Shown: positions 1 through 8,782, counted from the first letter of the stretch. The stretch is 38,592 bases of DNA from Candidatus Methylobacter oryzae (GCF_003994235.2 NZ_RYFG02000088.1:1-38592); one strand, 5' to 3'. The notes: generated from the letters alone by a model not told the origin. Numbers and translations: made by a program.

Positions 1-91
1 CGTCCGCTCAAACGAAACTTATGCCCTTTGGGTATAAAGCTGAGTTGAGCGGCTCGTCCGCTCAAACGAAACTTATGCCCTTTGGGTATAA
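1..91 (-). repeat. 54-bp interspersed repeat, locus A (two units)
   Basis: Two tandem units with a 54-bp period start at bases 1 and 55; the second is cut short near base 91. Read on the minus strand they match the units at 713-820, 5610-5717 and 14477-14530. The array starts at the window edge and may continue to the left. Each unit contains the hairpin arms TTATACCC/GGGCATAA and TTGAGCGG/CCGCTCAA. Confidence 0.9.
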
Positions 92-104
92 GAGCCGGAT
101 GAAA

Positions 105-134
105 CTTCATTTTACGGTCCGCCGTAAAATGAAG
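105..134. repeat. Perfect 13-bp hairpin beside repeat locus A
   Basis: CTTCATTTTACGG (105-117) and its exact reverse complement (122-134) flank the 4-base loop TCCG. No T-run follows on either strand, so it is not a classical Rho-independent terminator. The rest of 135-332 shows no convincing gene. A related string, CGTAAAATGAG, recurs near 227. Confidence 0.8.
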
Positions 135-332
135 AGGATCGAAAATAACTTTCTATCTTTACTGCCGAAGCATCGGCACAATCAAAAATCCCCCCATCCG
201 GGTTCGGATTTTAAGACGGCTCAGAACGTAAAATGAGTACGTTGCCTATTGATTTATTTGTGGTAAGTTTTATATTCAATTAAAAAGAGAATATGTTTTG
301 TCTTCATAAATAATCAATTAGGAAGGTGGATT

Positions 333-689
333 ATGAATCAAAGTTCGACAGATCAAACCGATATTGAAAAATTACGTTCATTAAAGCGGCTGACAGCAGG
401 TGTATATCTTTGTCAAGTGCTGGCTTTTGCATTGGCAGGGCTGCCGCTGCTAATAGGTGCCGCGATCAACTTTATCAGAGTTGACGACGTCAAGGGAACT
501 TTTCTGGAATCCCATTTCGACTGGCAAATCAAAACCGTATGGATAGCTCTGGCGGGTCTTGCAGCGTCTGGATTGACGTTTGGGTTTGGCGTCGGCATTT
601 TTATACTGATCGCCACGTTAATGCTGATGGTCTACAGGATTGTCATCGGCTGGAATGCGTTGAATTCCGACAAGCCGGTTAGCGAATAA
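333..689 (+). CDS. Small three-helix membrane protein (COG3671/DUF4870-like)
   Basis: A 118-residue protein with a short polar N-terminus and about three hydrophobic segments, near residues 25-48, 68-85 and 87-106, so it should sit in the inner membrane. The layout, with a polar loop containing SHFDWQIKTVWIAL between helices, resembles the COG3671/DUF4870 group of small membrane proteins of unknown function. The start is well supported by AGGAAGG a few bases before the ATG. It stands alone, with repeat locus B beginning 24 bp after its stop codon. The family assignment is from memory of the fold pattern; the function is unknown. Confidence 0.75.
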   Translation: MNQSSTDQTDIEKLRSLKRLTAGVYLCQVLAFALAGLPLLIGAAINFIRVDDVKGTFLESHFDWQIKTVWIALAGLAASGLTFGFGVGIFILIATLMLMVYRIVIGWNALNSDKPVSE

Positions 690-712
690 TCGGCGCCCGA
701 TGCCTATCCAGG

Positions 713-820
713 ATTGTATCCAAAGGGCATAAGTAGGGTTTAAGCAGACAAGCCGCTCAACTCAGCTTTATACCCAAAGTGCATAAGTTTCGTTTGAGCG
801 GACGAGCCGCTCAACTCAGC
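713..820 (+). repeat. 54-bp interspersed repeat, locus B (two units)
   Basis: Two tandem 54-bp units, 713-766 (diverged) and 767-820 (near consensus), directly downstream of the membrane-protein gene that ends at 689. The second unit has one change in the CCC/GGG hairpin (AAAGTGCAT instead of AAAGGGCAT). The first has several stem mismatches and looks older. The remaining bases up to 981 hold no gene that I can see. Confidence 0.9.
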
Positions 821-981
821 TTTATCACGCCACCGCCTCAACATCAACCGGAGCGAAATAGCCGCTCTTTAAAACCTGATCCTCTAACCCGATCTTAATC
901 ATTTCCTAATGTTTTCTTCGGGTTATTTTAATCTTTGCTTTTATATACTTAGCGTTTGTCACTTTACTCGCGCTTAATTAT

Positions 982-2337
982 ATGATTGGCCAAGAAACCT
1001 TTAGCATTGATCTGTTCAGAATTAAAAAGTCAGTCCTGTCGCTCAGTTTGGCGCTGGGGTTAATGTTGCTTAGCGGCTGCCAAACTTTATCATCGCTGTT
1101 CCCTGAAGATAAAACGGTAGCTTTCGAGCTTCCCGAGCCAAAACCGGAAGCCATCGTGACTCACGAATTCGAACTGTCCGATGGCGAAAACATGGTCGGC
1201 AGCCTTGCCGCACTCGAAACCCGCGACAATGACGCCCTACCGGATATCGCAAGGCATTTCGGTCTTGGCTATAACGACATCAGCATAGCCAATTTCTCCG
1301 TCCCGCCCTGGACGCCGGAGCCCGGCAGCCGCGTTCTGTTACCGCTGCAATTTATACTTCCCGATTCGCCTCATAAAGGTATCGCTTTAAATCTGGCAAA
1401 TATGCGATTGTTTTTTTATCCCAAAAAACAACCGGGTAAGGTTTATACCTATCCGGTCGGCATTGGCCGTCAAGGTTGGAGCACGCCGATGGGACAAACC
1501 AGCATTGTCGCGAAAGACGCTAACCCAAGCTGGACTGTTCCCGAGTCGATTCATCGCGAACACGCCGAGAAAGGCGATTCGTTGCCGAAGGTAGTCGGCT
1601 CGGGGCCTGATAACCCGCTGGGACTTTATGCGATGCGTTTGGGCTTTTCCGGTTATTTAATCCACGGCACCAACAAACCTTACGGTATCGGCATGCAGAT
1701 CAGCCATGGCTGTGTACAACTGTACCCCGAGGATATTGAAGTGCTGTTCAAAAAAGCGACCGTAGGCACGCCGGTACGCATCATTCATCAGCCTTATTTG
1801 ACCGCATGGCACCAGAACATGTTATATCTTGAAGCGCACGAGCCTTTATCAAAATGGGCCAAGGACAAGCCTAATTTAAAAAAGCAGGTCATAAAGCAGC
1901 TACATGAAGTCAGCGCGAAAAAAGGCGTGACTGTCGATTGGGACAAAGTCGAACGCATACTCCAACGCTCCGACGGCATTCCCACGCCAATACTGGTCAA
2001 AAGCCCGGATGTCGCGGAACTGTCCGCAAATGCTGTGCAATTGGCACATCCGGAACAGTTCTACGGCCAGCCTGTCATTAGCGAACTAAAAGATAGCGAC
2101 TGGTCCATATTGGTAGCGAGTTTTAATGACGAAGCCAAGGCACAACAACTAGCCGCCATGCTGAACCATCAAGGACCGGTCATACCTGCCCATAAAGTCT
2201 TAAAGAACGACGGCTATCAAGTTATCGCAGGCCCTTTTAAGAGCAAAACGGAAATGAACACAGCAATAAAACGCATCAAAATGGATTTTGAAATTAATAG
2301 TGAGCCGTTAATTCCCCGATTATCTTCAATAAATTAA
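982..2337 (+). CDS. L,D-transpeptidase lipoprotein (YkuD family) with C-terminal SPOR-like domain
   Basis: A 451-residue exported enzyme predicted to form or remodel 3-3 or lipoprotein cross-links in periplasmic peptidoglycan. The N-terminus has a lipoprotein signal with lipobox LLSGC (Cys33). A LysM-like stretch lies near residues 80-120, where DIARHFGLGYNDISIAN resembles that domain. The YkuD catalytic domain spans about 134-270 and carries the expected His228 (IHGT) and the SHGC motif with His242 and catalytic Cys244. Residues about 370-445 look like a SPOR domain (WSILVASFNDEAKAQQL ... YQVIAGPFKSK), which would bind denuded glycan at division sites. ATG 982 has no clear Shine-Dalgarno sequence, but no better start exists before the lipobox. 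Closest in layout to the ErfK/YbiS/YcfS/YnhG group; the SPOR tail is less common there. Confidence 0.9.
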   Translation: MIGQETFSIDLFRIKKSVLSLSLALGLMLLSGCQTLSSLFPEDKTVAFELPEPKPEAIVTHEFELSDGENMVGSLAALETRDNDALPDIARHFGLGYNDISIANFSVPPWTPEPGSRVLLPLQFILPDSPHKGIALNLANMRLFFYPKKQPGKVYTYPVGIGRQGWSTPMGQTSIVAKDANPSWTVPESIHREHAEKGDSLPKVVGSGPDNPLGLYAMRLGFSGYLIHGTNKPYGIGMQISHGCVQLYPEDIEVLFKKATVGTPVRIIHQPYLTAWHQNMLYLEAHEPLSKWAKDKPNLKKQVIKQLHEVSAKKGVTVDWDKVERILQRSDGIPTPILVKSPDVAELSANAVQLAHPEQFYGQPVISELKDSDWSILVASFNDEAKAQQLAAMLNHQGPVIPAHKVLKNDGYQVIAGPFKSKTEMNTAIKRIKMDFEINSEPLIPRLSSIN

Positions 2338-2353
2338 TCGGATTAATTTTCTG

Positions 2354-2381
2354 CCCGACAGTAGGCCTACCGTCTGTCGGG
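2354..2381 (+). terminator. Stem-loop after the L,D-transpeptidase gene
   Basis: The arms CCCGACAG (2354-2361) and CTGTCGGG (2374-2381) flank a 12-base loop that itself contains the palindrome TAGGCCTA. There is no T-run, so intrinsic termination is uncertain. A second palindrome, TAAAAAGCTTTTTA, lies at 2406-2419. Confidence 0.4.
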
Positions 2382-2525
2382 ACACTATCGCGGTAAGGCC
2401 GCCGTTAAAAAGCTTTTTACTATCACATAGGCATAGCCTATCAATTCATAACAACTCGGTATTATACAATGGCTTCATGCACTTATAAGATGCAGGCTCT
2501 GTTAACAACACCATACGAGAAAGCT

Positions 2526-2852
2526 ATGAAAACTGCAAAATTAATCGTCATGTATCCTCAACCGGCCGACCTTGAGACGTTTGAGCAACGTTATGCTGAC
2601 GAACACGTTCCGATGGCTGTAGAAAAGCTGGCAGGAAAGACCCGCTTTGTTGCATCGTTAATAACGGATAGCGTAGGCAATGGTCCCTCACCTTTTCATC
2701 GCATAGCGGAAGTTTATTTTCCTTCCATGCAAGCATTGAACGATTGTTTGAATTCAGCAGGAGGACAGGAAACAGCGGGGCACGCGGTTGAAATTTCAAC
2801 AGGAGGCGCCCCTGTATTTTTAATTGCGGAAGTTGAAAGTTTTGATTTCTAA
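2526..2852 (+). CDS. EthD-family small protein
   Basis: A 108-residue protein opening KLIVMYPQPADLETFEQRYADEHVP. This is the hallmark of EthD-type ferredoxin-like (dimeric alpha-beta barrel) proteins: a first beta strand, then a helix ending in a conserved His before a proline. These proteins act in varied oxidative pathways, and most have no defined substrate. The start is ATG 2526, preceded by GAGAAAG, which suits the family's usual length of about 100 residues. An upstream in-frame ATG at 2469 would add 19 residues with no family counterpart. It is monocistronic; the neighbours give no functional clue. Confidence 0.75.
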   Translation: MKTAKLIVMYPQPADLETFEQRYADEHVPMAVEKLAGKTRFVASLITDSVGNGPSPFHRIAEVYFPSMQALNDCLNSAGGQETAGHAVEISTGGAPVFLIAEVESFDF

Positions 2853-2976
2853 GTATTAAATCCGTCGAATCTTTCGGTAAGCCTAGGTTTTAGCCCGGTA
2901 GATGAACATTGGATAACTCCCGACATGAACATGAATGTCAAAGCTTTCCGTATTTATCTACCGTGCCGGCTTGGCG

Positions 2977-3375
2977 TTATTCCTTGGCTCCTGCTTCGAC
3001 AAGGATTTTTTCTATTTCCTTATGCCCTCTTGTTCGAGCATATTGAAGCGAGTTCGACGTCGGTTTTGCGCCTTTAGCCAGCAGTAGCTTTACCATCTCA
3101 AGCTGTCCTCGGCCTGACGCCAAGCCAAGAGCGGCCCCGCCTCCGGCGTTCAAATCCATTCCTGCATCAAGAAAAAGCCCGACAGCAGTCATGTCGCCCT
3201 CACCGGCGGATTTTGCAAATTGCTGTTCCGTGTACTCGATGCCCATCTGCTTCAAATCTTTTCTTGCTTCGACTGGATCGGCGGCAACAGAAATACCGGC
3301 CTGCAAAGCGGCGAAAAATGCGAATGCGATAGTAAATACAGCACGGCTGTATCCGAAAGGTATTTTGGCGATCAT
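2977..3375 (-). CDS. Secreted ankyrin-repeat protein
   Basis: A 132-residue protein with a signal peptide of about 32 residues ending in ISVAADP, then roughly three ankyrin repeats. The clearest repeat lies around residues 80-108, with GLASGRGQLEMVKLLLAKGA; the flanking ones are weaker. Small periplasmic ankyrin proteins serve as protein-binding modules, sometimes as inhibitors or partners of a neighbouring enzyme, but no partner is evident here. The start is supported by AAGGAG 9 bases upstream. It lies in the same orientation as, and downstream of, the secreted protein at 3495-4292. Confidence 0.8.
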   Translation of the reverse strand: MIAKIPFGYSRAVFTIAFAFFAALQAGISVAADPVEARKDLKQMGIEYTEQQFAKSAGEGDMTAVGLFLDAGMDLNAGGGAALGLASGRGQLEMVKLLLAKGAKPTSNSLQYARTRGHKEIEKILVEAGAKE

Positions 3376-3494
3376 CGTTGTTACTCCTTCGATTTAAGTT
3401 AAAAATAATAGCCGGAAAGGGGACGCGCATCTTTCCAGAATCTGCGGAAAGCACATGTTACGCCCCCTATTAAGCTCGAATACTGTCTTATTTC

Positions 3495-4292
3495 TCACTT
3501 CCGGCCATCATAATATAAGAAACGACCATCCCAGATCACGATGTCGCGTCCCCCTGTATGCTTGGAATCGGTGCTCACCTTCCATTGCTTGTTTTCAACG
3601 GTGTCGATAAGCACTACCGGATAATCGGAGTCTCCGCGTACCCAATTGCCTGACTTTCCGCCGTATGAGTTCCAAATATAAGTTCCGTCGGGGCGAATGA
3701 TCAGGTCGCCGACCGCAATACCCGTGCTAACGTGCAGCCAATCCGTGTATGTCCCAGGGGAAGTCCATACCGCCCCAGGTATACTGGTGCGCCAGACGCC
3801 ATAAAGGGCTGAGGGATCGGCGTTGGCGACTTTTACTAAATTTGCGACAGTATTAACAAGCACTGGAGACGGACCGAAAACGCCGCCAAGTACGTACACA
3901 CTTTTATCCTGGTTATTAACACCGGCATAAGTATTGGTTTTTTGATAGTACCGGTAAAGCCAGGGATTGGATATTTGGGTTGTTTCGTTAGATGAAAAGT
4001 ATTGCGGATAATCGTGTTCCGCCCAATTGAAAATAGTTTCCGCATCATCGCTGAGGCTTGTAGTAAGCGTAACACAAACATGGTTTTGCAATGTTTGCGG
4101 TAAAGGGCAAACAGGATCGGCATTAAAAATGGCAATTGAACCGTCGCTGCAACTTGATGTTCCTACCAATACTGCCGGGGATGTACAGCTGTAATAGCCG
4201 CCGGCCCAAGCCGAACCGGATCCCCAGAAAAAAGTACTGATGACAAATGTGGCGACAGCCCAAAAAGTACTGTTCTTATTTTGTAAAATCAT
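3495..4292 (-). CDS. Secreted protein of unknown function with an NWAE...YRYY...VYVLGG module
   Basis: A 265-residue protein with a signal peptide (cleavage near AWA-GGYYS, about residue 31) and a good AAGGAG ribosome site. The N-terminal mature part has six cysteines by about residue 72, suggesting disulphides outside the cytoplasm. Residues about 85-135 contain IFNWAEHDYPQYFSS, then LYRYYQKTNTYAGVN, then KSVYVLGGVFG. I recall this module from secreted proteins of methanotrophs and some betaproteobacteria, where it has no assigned function. The last 90 residues (YGVWRTSIPGAVW ... WDGRFLYYDGRK) look like a separate beta-rich domain, rich in Trp, Gly and Asp. Function unknown. Confidence 0.7.
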   Translation of the reverse strand: MILQNKNSTFWAVATFVISTFFWGSGSAWAGGYYSCTSPAVLVGTSSCSDGSIAIFNADPVCPLPQTLQNHVCVTLTTSLSDDAETIFNWAEHDYPQYFSSNETTQISNPWLYRYYQKTNTYAGVNNQDKSVYVLGGVFGPSPVLVNTVANLVKVANADPSALYGVWRTSIPGAVWTSPGTYTDWLHVSTGIAVGDLIIRPDGTYIWNSYGGKSGNWVRGDSDYPVVLIDTVENKQWKVSTDSKHTGGRDIVIWDGRFLYYDGRK

Positions 4293-4819
4293 TTCTTTCT
4301 CCTTAATTAAAGGGCCAACAAGAAGATTAAGGTATCTCCATAAACCATAGTGTACGCAGCCTTAGCGGCTAATAATCAACCGGCAAGCGCGCCGCCAATT
4401 CGTCCCATTGAACACAATATCCTCATGCACAACGGTATCGCGATCAATTCGTGTCAAATAATCGCCGTAACAACAGTATTGCACATCTTTAAGGCTAAAA
4501 TTATGTCATCTTCTCCTTATATTTTGCCGACCGGTATCAATGGAAAAAAGCATAGCACAGCGTATAGACTCGGAGTAATGTTTTGGCTGGAAGACTATTG
4601 AGTTCGGCATTAAAGAGATCAGGGTGTGTAACCGCACAGACCAATCCTGGCTACAGGTATAAATTAAAATACAGACGAGAAAATGCCGAATTAATTATTC
4701 AATCATCGACCGGCTCTCCGGCTAAAGTTTGAATAATCCGCTTTTTATTTTAAAACTTGTCTGAATTGCTGACTGATATATTCCATAACCACTCAAGTTG
4801 AGTTAACAGGAGCAAAGCC
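4293..4819. other. Gene-poor interval of 527 bp
   Basis: It lies between the divergent secreted-protein gene (start 4292) and the DUF2171 gene (start 4820), so it must carry both promoters. I cannot assign convincing -35/-10 boxes. A possible 83-codon frame at 4350-4601 has no ribosome site and no recognisable protein character. Nothing else is visible. Confidence 0.5.
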
Positions 4820-5071
4820 ATGACTACCGCAACAACAATTAACACCAATACAATTAAGCCTGGCATGCCGGTTGTGTGTTCTCAGGACGGCCAGTTTGCC
4901 ACTGTCGATCACATGGAAGGAATGGACACCATCAAGTTGAACAAAGATAAGACCGGACAGCACCATTATATTCCGGCCAGCTGGGTAACCTCGACTGAAG
5001 GAGGCAAAGTTAAAGTGGATCGTCCGGGCGATCAAGCGATGAAAGACTGGTCGACAACGCCGCCGATGTAG
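4820..5071 (+). CDS. DUF2171 domain protein
   Basis: An 83-residue soluble protein. Residues about 12-65 show the DUF2171 pattern: a start such as IKPGMPVVCSQDGQFATVDHMEG, then an acidic/basic stretch, then HHYIPASWV. DUF2171 belongs to the PRC-barrel-like small beta proteins and is often seen with stress-response genes; its molecular role is unknown. The start has ACAGGAG upstream. A likely terminator follows at 5103-5140. Confidence 0.85.
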   Translation: MTTATTINTNTIKPGMPVVCSQDGQFATVDHMEGMDTIKLNKDKTGQHHYIPASWVTSTEGGKVKVDRPGDQAMKDWSTTPPM

Positions 5072-5102
5072 TTTTATCCCAAGCACTGGCAAAAGCATTG
5101 TT

Positions 5103-5140
5103 AGCCGAGCGAAGTTAAAGCCCCGATAGCGGCCTCGGCT
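5103..5140 (+). terminator. Probable terminator after the DUF2171 gene
   Basis: The arms AGCCGAG (5103-5109) and CTCGGCT (5134-5140) are followed by TTCTCT. The loop is long (24 bases) and partly self-complementary (CCCCGATAGCGG), so the fold may be branched. It is a moderately convincing intrinsic terminator for 4820-5071. Confidence 0.5.
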
Positions 5141-5188
5141 TTCTCTCAGCGAGCGCTAATCTTTGTTCAGATAACACAAGGAATCGAG

Positions 5189-5593
5189 ATGAAAGGCTTT
5201 GTACAAAACATTGAGGATATTGCGATCAAAAACGAGGAGTTTCGCCGGGTACTCTATACGGCGGAACACTGCCAGCTTGTAGTGATGTCGCTAAGGCCGA
5301 AGGAAGAGATTGGCGCGGAAGTCCATCAGCTCGACCAGTTTTTTCGTGTAGAGGAAGGGAGCGGCGAAGTCGTTTTGAATGGTGTTCGCTCTGCTGTCAG
5401 TGACGGTTTTGCGATCATCGTTCCGGCCGGAATGAATCATAACGTCATTAATACCGGCAGCGTTCCACTAAAGCTTTATACGCTGTATGCGCCGCCGAAT
5501 CATCGGGATGGCGTCGTTCATCATAGTCGAGACGATGCGGAAGCCGATAACGAGAATTTTGACGGCAAAACGACGGAGTCAATACGGCATTGA
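5189..5593 (+). CDS. Single-domain cupin protein
   Basis: A 134-residue cupin_2-type beta barrel. The first metal motif is visible as GAEVHQLDQFFRVEEGSGEV (about residues 44-63) and the second as PAGMNHNVINTG (about 93-104), giving candidate metal ligands His49, Glu57 or Glu58, and His99. Small cupins like this bind a metal and may be isomerases, dioxygenases or sensors; the substrate cannot be told from sequence. The ribosome site AAGGAATC precedes the ATG. The polar C-terminal 25 residues are outside the barrel. It converges on ftsN, with repeat locus C filling the gap. Confidence 0.8.
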   Translation: MKGFVQNIEDIAIKNEEFRRVLYTAEHCQLVVMSLRPKEEIGAEVHQLDQFFRVEEGSGEVVLNGVRSAVSDGFAIIVPAGMNHNVINTGSVPLKLYTLYAPPNHRDGVVHHSRDDAEADNENFDGKTTESIRH

Positions 5594-5609
5594 GCCGGCA
5601 TTATCAGTT

Positions 5610-5717
5610 TTTATACCCAATGAACATAAGTTTCGTTTGAGCGAACAAGCCGCTCAACTCAGCTTTATACCCAAAGGGCATAAGTTTCGCTTGAGCGGAC
5701 GAGCCGCTCAACTCAGC
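5610..5717 (+). repeat. 54-bp interspersed repeat, locus C (two units)
   Basis: Two tandem units (5610-5663 and 5664-5717) fill the gap between the convergent cupin and ftsN genes, starting 17 bp after one stop codon and ending 4 bp before the other. The second unit is the consensus form and can fold TTGAGCGG/CCGCTCAA around ACGAG. Position alone suggests a role in ending or stabilising both transcripts. Confidence 0.9.
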
Positions 5718-5721
5718 TTTA

Positions 5722-6333
5722 TTAATGGCCGACTTCCATCACAACGGCATCTATGCCGTTTTCCCTTAGCCGGCTTCGAATGGTGCTAACGCTGGCCATC
5801 TGAGTATAGGGGCCCATTTTGACGCGGTTCCAGACGACGTTGCCCACTTTGGCTTTTTCAACCTTCGATTCAATGCCCATTAAAGCCAATTTGGCTCTTA
5901 AGCTATCGGCATCTTTAAAATCCCTGAATGAGCCGGCCTGCAAAATATAACTGGCGGCTTTTGCCTGCCCTACACGCTCTTCTCTGGCCCGGGTGTTAAT
6001 TTCGTAATCCGGTACGATGACTTCTTTTTCCGGCAGGATGGTATAAAAATCGAATTGCGGTAATACCGGACCCGGTTCGGGTTCCGGTTTTTTTTCTTCG
6101 ACCGGAGCTTCAACTTTTGCCGCTTCCGGAGCTACCGGTGCAACCTGCTGAGTAGCCGCAACCTGTTTCGATCCGTCACTACCCAAATAAACCAAAAAGA
6201 CTACAAACAAAATAATCAATGCCGTAATCAGCATCCACCGCCACACACCAAAGTTCTTTTTATAACCTGAGTTGTGCCTGTACGATGCGGCGGTATGCTT
6301 ATTTTGCGTTCTATGTTTGTAGTCTCTAGCCAT
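5722..6333 (-). CDS. ftsN: FtsN-like SPOR-domain division protein
   Basis: A 203-residue bitopic protein: a basic cytoplasmic tail (residues 1-30), one membrane helix (about 33-50), a Pro/Glu/Ala-rich periplasmic linker (about 60-95), and a C-terminal SPOR domain (about 128-200; ASYILQAGSFRDFKDADSLRAKL). This is the architecture of FtsN, the late divisome activator. The gene starts one base after the argS stop codon, so it is translationally coupled. argS-ftsN is also the order in Pseudomonas. The short N-terminal EYV-type essential segment cannot be placed with confidence, so a generic SPOR protein remains possible. Confidence 0.8.
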   Translation of the reverse strand: MARDYKHRTQNKHTAASYRHNSGYKKNFGVWRWMLITALIILFVVFLVYLGSDGSKQVAATQQVAPVAPEAAKVEAPVEEKKPEPEPGPVLPQFDFYTILPEKEVIVPDYEINTRAREERVGQAKAASYILQAGSFRDFKDADSLRAKLALMGIESKVEKAKVGNVVWNRVKMGPYTQMASVSTIRSRLRENGIDAVVMEVGH

Positions 6334-6334
6334 C

Positions 6335-8095
6335 TTACATTGCTTCAGGTGTGTTGATATTCAGCAACCCCAAACCGTTCGCCAATACCTGTTTCACTGC
6401 GCAAATCAGATTTAACCTGGCATTGCGAATTTTGGCATCATCAACAAGAAATTGATGAGCATTGTAGTAAGTATGAAATTCGTTCGCCAACTCGCGCAAG
6501 TATTGAATCAGCTGATGCGGCTCGTACTGTAACGCAGCACGCTCCAGCACTTCAGGGTAGCGCGTCAAAGTCACCAGAAGATTGGTTTCGTGCTCTTCGG
6601 TTAATAGCGTCAGGCTTTCCATGCCCAGCGTTAAATCCCGTCCCCAGTTTTTTTCATCCAATTGCCGCAACACACTGCATACTCGGGCGTAGGCGTATTG
6701 AACATAAAAAACCGGATTTTCGTTGGATTTTGAAGTCGCCAATTTCAGGTCGAAGTCCATGTGCTGTTCCGATCTGCGCATTACATAGAAAAAACGCGCC
6801 GCATCCTTGCCGACTTCATTGCGCAATTGCCGTAAGGTCACAAACTCGCCGGAGCGGGTCGACATTTGCACTTTTTCTTCGCCGCGATACAGCGAGGCAA
6901 ACTGCACCAATAGCACTTTTAATTTGGACTCATCGGCGCCCAAGGCTTGAATAGCCGCTCTGACGCGAGGAATATAGCCGTGATGATCGGCGCCCCAGAT
7001 ATTAATGATCCGGTCGAAACCGCGGTCCAGCTTGTTCATGTGGTAAGCAATATCGGACGCAAAATAAGTGGTTTGGCCATTATCGCGAACAACTACCCGG
7101 TCTTTTTCGTCGCCTAACTTGGCGCAGGCAAACCAAGTCGCACCATCTTTTTCATAGAGGTAACCGCCGGCACGTAAGCGCTCCAGCGCTTCCTGAACTG
7201 AGCCATCATCCATCAGCCGGCGCTCTGAAAACCATTCCTGATAGTCAACGCCGAACTCATTCAAATCAATCTTGATGTCTTCCAGAATGTTATCCAAACC
7301 TATTTGGAAAAAGTCCTGGTACAACGGCGCACCCAGCAAAGTCTTGGCGCGAACTATCAACGCATCGATATGTTCTTCCTTATCGCCGCCCGCAGGTTCA
7401 TCGAGAGGAATATCTTCAAATACCAGTTCTACCGGCCTACGGTATTCGTTGCCGGCGTTTTTATGAATGTTCCAGGCAATTTCACGAACATACTCGCCCC
7501 GGTAAGCATTGCTGGGAAAATGCACGACTTCACCGCACTCTTCCAAATATCTCAGCCAGATACTGGTAGCTAGAATATCCATCTGCCGGCCCGCATCGTT
7601 GACGTAATATTCGCGATGTACGTCGAAACCGGCAGCCTGCAACAAGTCGGCAACGGCTGAGCCGTAAGCGGCTCCACGTCCATGCCCCACATGCAACGGC
7701 CCGGTGGGATTAGCTGAAACAAACTCAACCTGGACTTTTTGTCCGGCACCGACGTTACTCAAACCAAACTTGCGGCCGTCATCATGAATTTGTTTGATAA
7801 CCTGATATTGGGCAATCGGATCGATAAAGAAATTGATAAAACCGGGCCCCGCCAATTCAACTTTAATAATTGCGATGTCTTGAGGCAACGCGGCAATCAG
7901 CTTTTCAGCCAGTTGGCGCGGGTTTGTACTTACCTGTTTCGCCAATGTTAATGCCAGATTCGACGCAAAATCGCCATGCTGTGGATCGCGGGTCCGGTCA
8001 ATAGTAATGTTTGGGATGATGTCCTGGGCGAGAATGCCGTCTGATTTAAGAGTTTCAACGGCTTGCAGGATAAGTTCCTCTATCTTTTTTTTCAT
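6335..8095 (-). CDS. argS: Arginyl-tRNA synthetase
   Basis: A 586-residue class I aminoacyl-tRNA synthetase that charges tRNA-Arg in the cytoplasm. The N-terminal Add1-like domain (about 1-110) is followed by the catalytic Rossmann fold with [15 protein letters not shown]; the HIGH-type motif is HVGH at 135-138. The KMSKS region has the degenerate form [13 protein letters not shown] usual for this enzyme. The C-terminal anticodon-binding DALR domain ends with [15 protein letters not shown], as in other ArgS proteins. The length is normal. Its start has only a weak GAAG ribosome site. It forms an operon with the downstream ftsN-like gene. Confidence 0.98.
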   Translation of the reverse strand: MKKKIEELILQAVETLKSDGILAQDIIPNITIDRTRDPQHGDFASNLALTLAKQVSTNPRQLAEKLIAALPQDIAIIKVELAGPGFINFFIDPIAQYQVIKQIHDDGRKFGLSNVGAGQKVQVEFVSANPTGPLHVGHGRGAAYGSAVADLLQAAGFDVHREYYVNDAGRQMDILATSIWLRYLEECGEVVHFPSNAYRGEYVREIAWNIHKNAGNEYRRPVELVFEDIPLDEPAGGDKEEHIDALIVRAKTLLGAPLYQDFFQIGLDNILEDIKIDLNEFGVDYQEWFSERRLMDDGSVQEALERLRAGGYLYEKDGATWFACAKLGDEKDRVVVRDNGQTTYFASDIAYHMNKLDRGFDRIINIWGADHHGYIPRVRAAIQALGADESKLKVLLVQFASLYRGEEKVQMSTRSGEFVTLRQLRNEVGKDAARFFYVMRRSEQHMDFDLKLATSKSNENPVFYVQYAYARVCSVLRQLDEKNWGRDLTLGMESLTLLTEEHETNLLVTLTRYPEVLERAALQYEPHQLIQYLRELANEFHTYYNAHQFLVDDAKIRNARLNLICAVKQVLANGLGLLNINTPEAM

Positions 8096-8336
8096 TGCTT
8101 CATTGCGTGGGTTAGATCAAGTAAATAGGCGTACATTATCCATTAAAATCATTCGATTATCCATCCAATCGACATCGGCACCAAATTGCCGGATATTATC
8201 CAGCGGTTAATACGGGGTTTACCGGTTTAGTTTTTTCTTGTTTTTTGAGGCGATGCATCAAGTAATTCATGAGATTACTGATGTTTTGTATGCTGAAATA
8301 AACTTCAGGCGGTGCAAGATAAGTTTGGCGAGATGC

Positions 8337-8375
8337 CGGAGCTTAAAGACTGTTATTTACAACGTTTAAGCTCCG
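8337..8375 (-). terminator. Stem-loop after the small periplasmic protein gene
   Basis: The 11-bp arms CGGAGCTTAAA (8337-8347) and TTTAAGCTCCG (8365-8375) flank a 17-base loop and lie 15 bp beyond the stop codon of the gene at 8390-8782. No strong T-run follows. The interval up to the argS start (8095) shows no gene. Confidence 0.5.
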
Positions 8376-8389
8376 CCGTGAAAAACGAT

Positions 8390-8782
8390 TTATTTTTTGG
8401 TGAAATACATGTAAGTACCGTATTTATTGTCTTTAAGCACCATAGACTTCTCGGTTTTTTCCACTAACGAATACACGTCGTATTTACCCGCCCTGCCCAG
8501 GATGCTGACTTTTAACGTACCGTCTTCAACGACATAGTCTACTGCCGGCGCATCATAAGGATTGCCTCTAACTTGAGGAATGTCTTTTTGGGTTAGCTGG
8601 CTGTTATCAATAACCCAAGTCATGCCCATCGGTTTGGTTTCAGTATCTTCCGGCGATTTTTTTGTATATTCCAAAAACCAACTGCCGATGACATCTTTAT
8701 TTGAAGTAAGCGGGGCGGCAAATACAGCCGAGCTCAAGCCAAACGACAAGGATAATGCAAGTAATAGCTTTATTTTTTTCAT
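8390..8782 (-). CDS. Small periplasmic protein, lipocalin-like in pattern
   Basis: A 130-residue protein with a clear signal peptide (MKKIKLLLALSLSFGLSSAVFA, cleaved before APLTS). The mature part of about 108 residues is beta-rich: it begins with IGSWFLEY and ends DNKYGTYMYFTKK, with alternating hydrophobic strands. This resembles lipocalin-like or META-type small beta barrels. I do not recognise a named family. The ribosome site is AGGAAAAAT before the ATG. It is monocistronic, between argS and algC. Function unknown. Confidence 0.65.
   Translation of the reverse strand: MKKIKLLLALSLSFGLSSAVFAAPLTSNKDVIGSWFLEYTKKSPEDTETKPMGMTWVIDNSQLTQKDIPQVRGNPYDAPAVDYVVEDGTLKVSILGRAGKYDVYSLVEKTEKSMVLKDNKYGTYMYFTKK

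Noticed and set aside
21-236. A 71-codon frame across repeat locus A
   Set aside because: Its start region is made of the 54-bp repeat (MPFGYK repeated), it has no ribosome site, and the frame has no protein character beyond the repeat.
4350-4601. An 83-codon frame between two divergent genes
   Set aside because: No ribosome site, no recognisable motif or hydrophobic pattern, and it lies in the only space available for two promoters.
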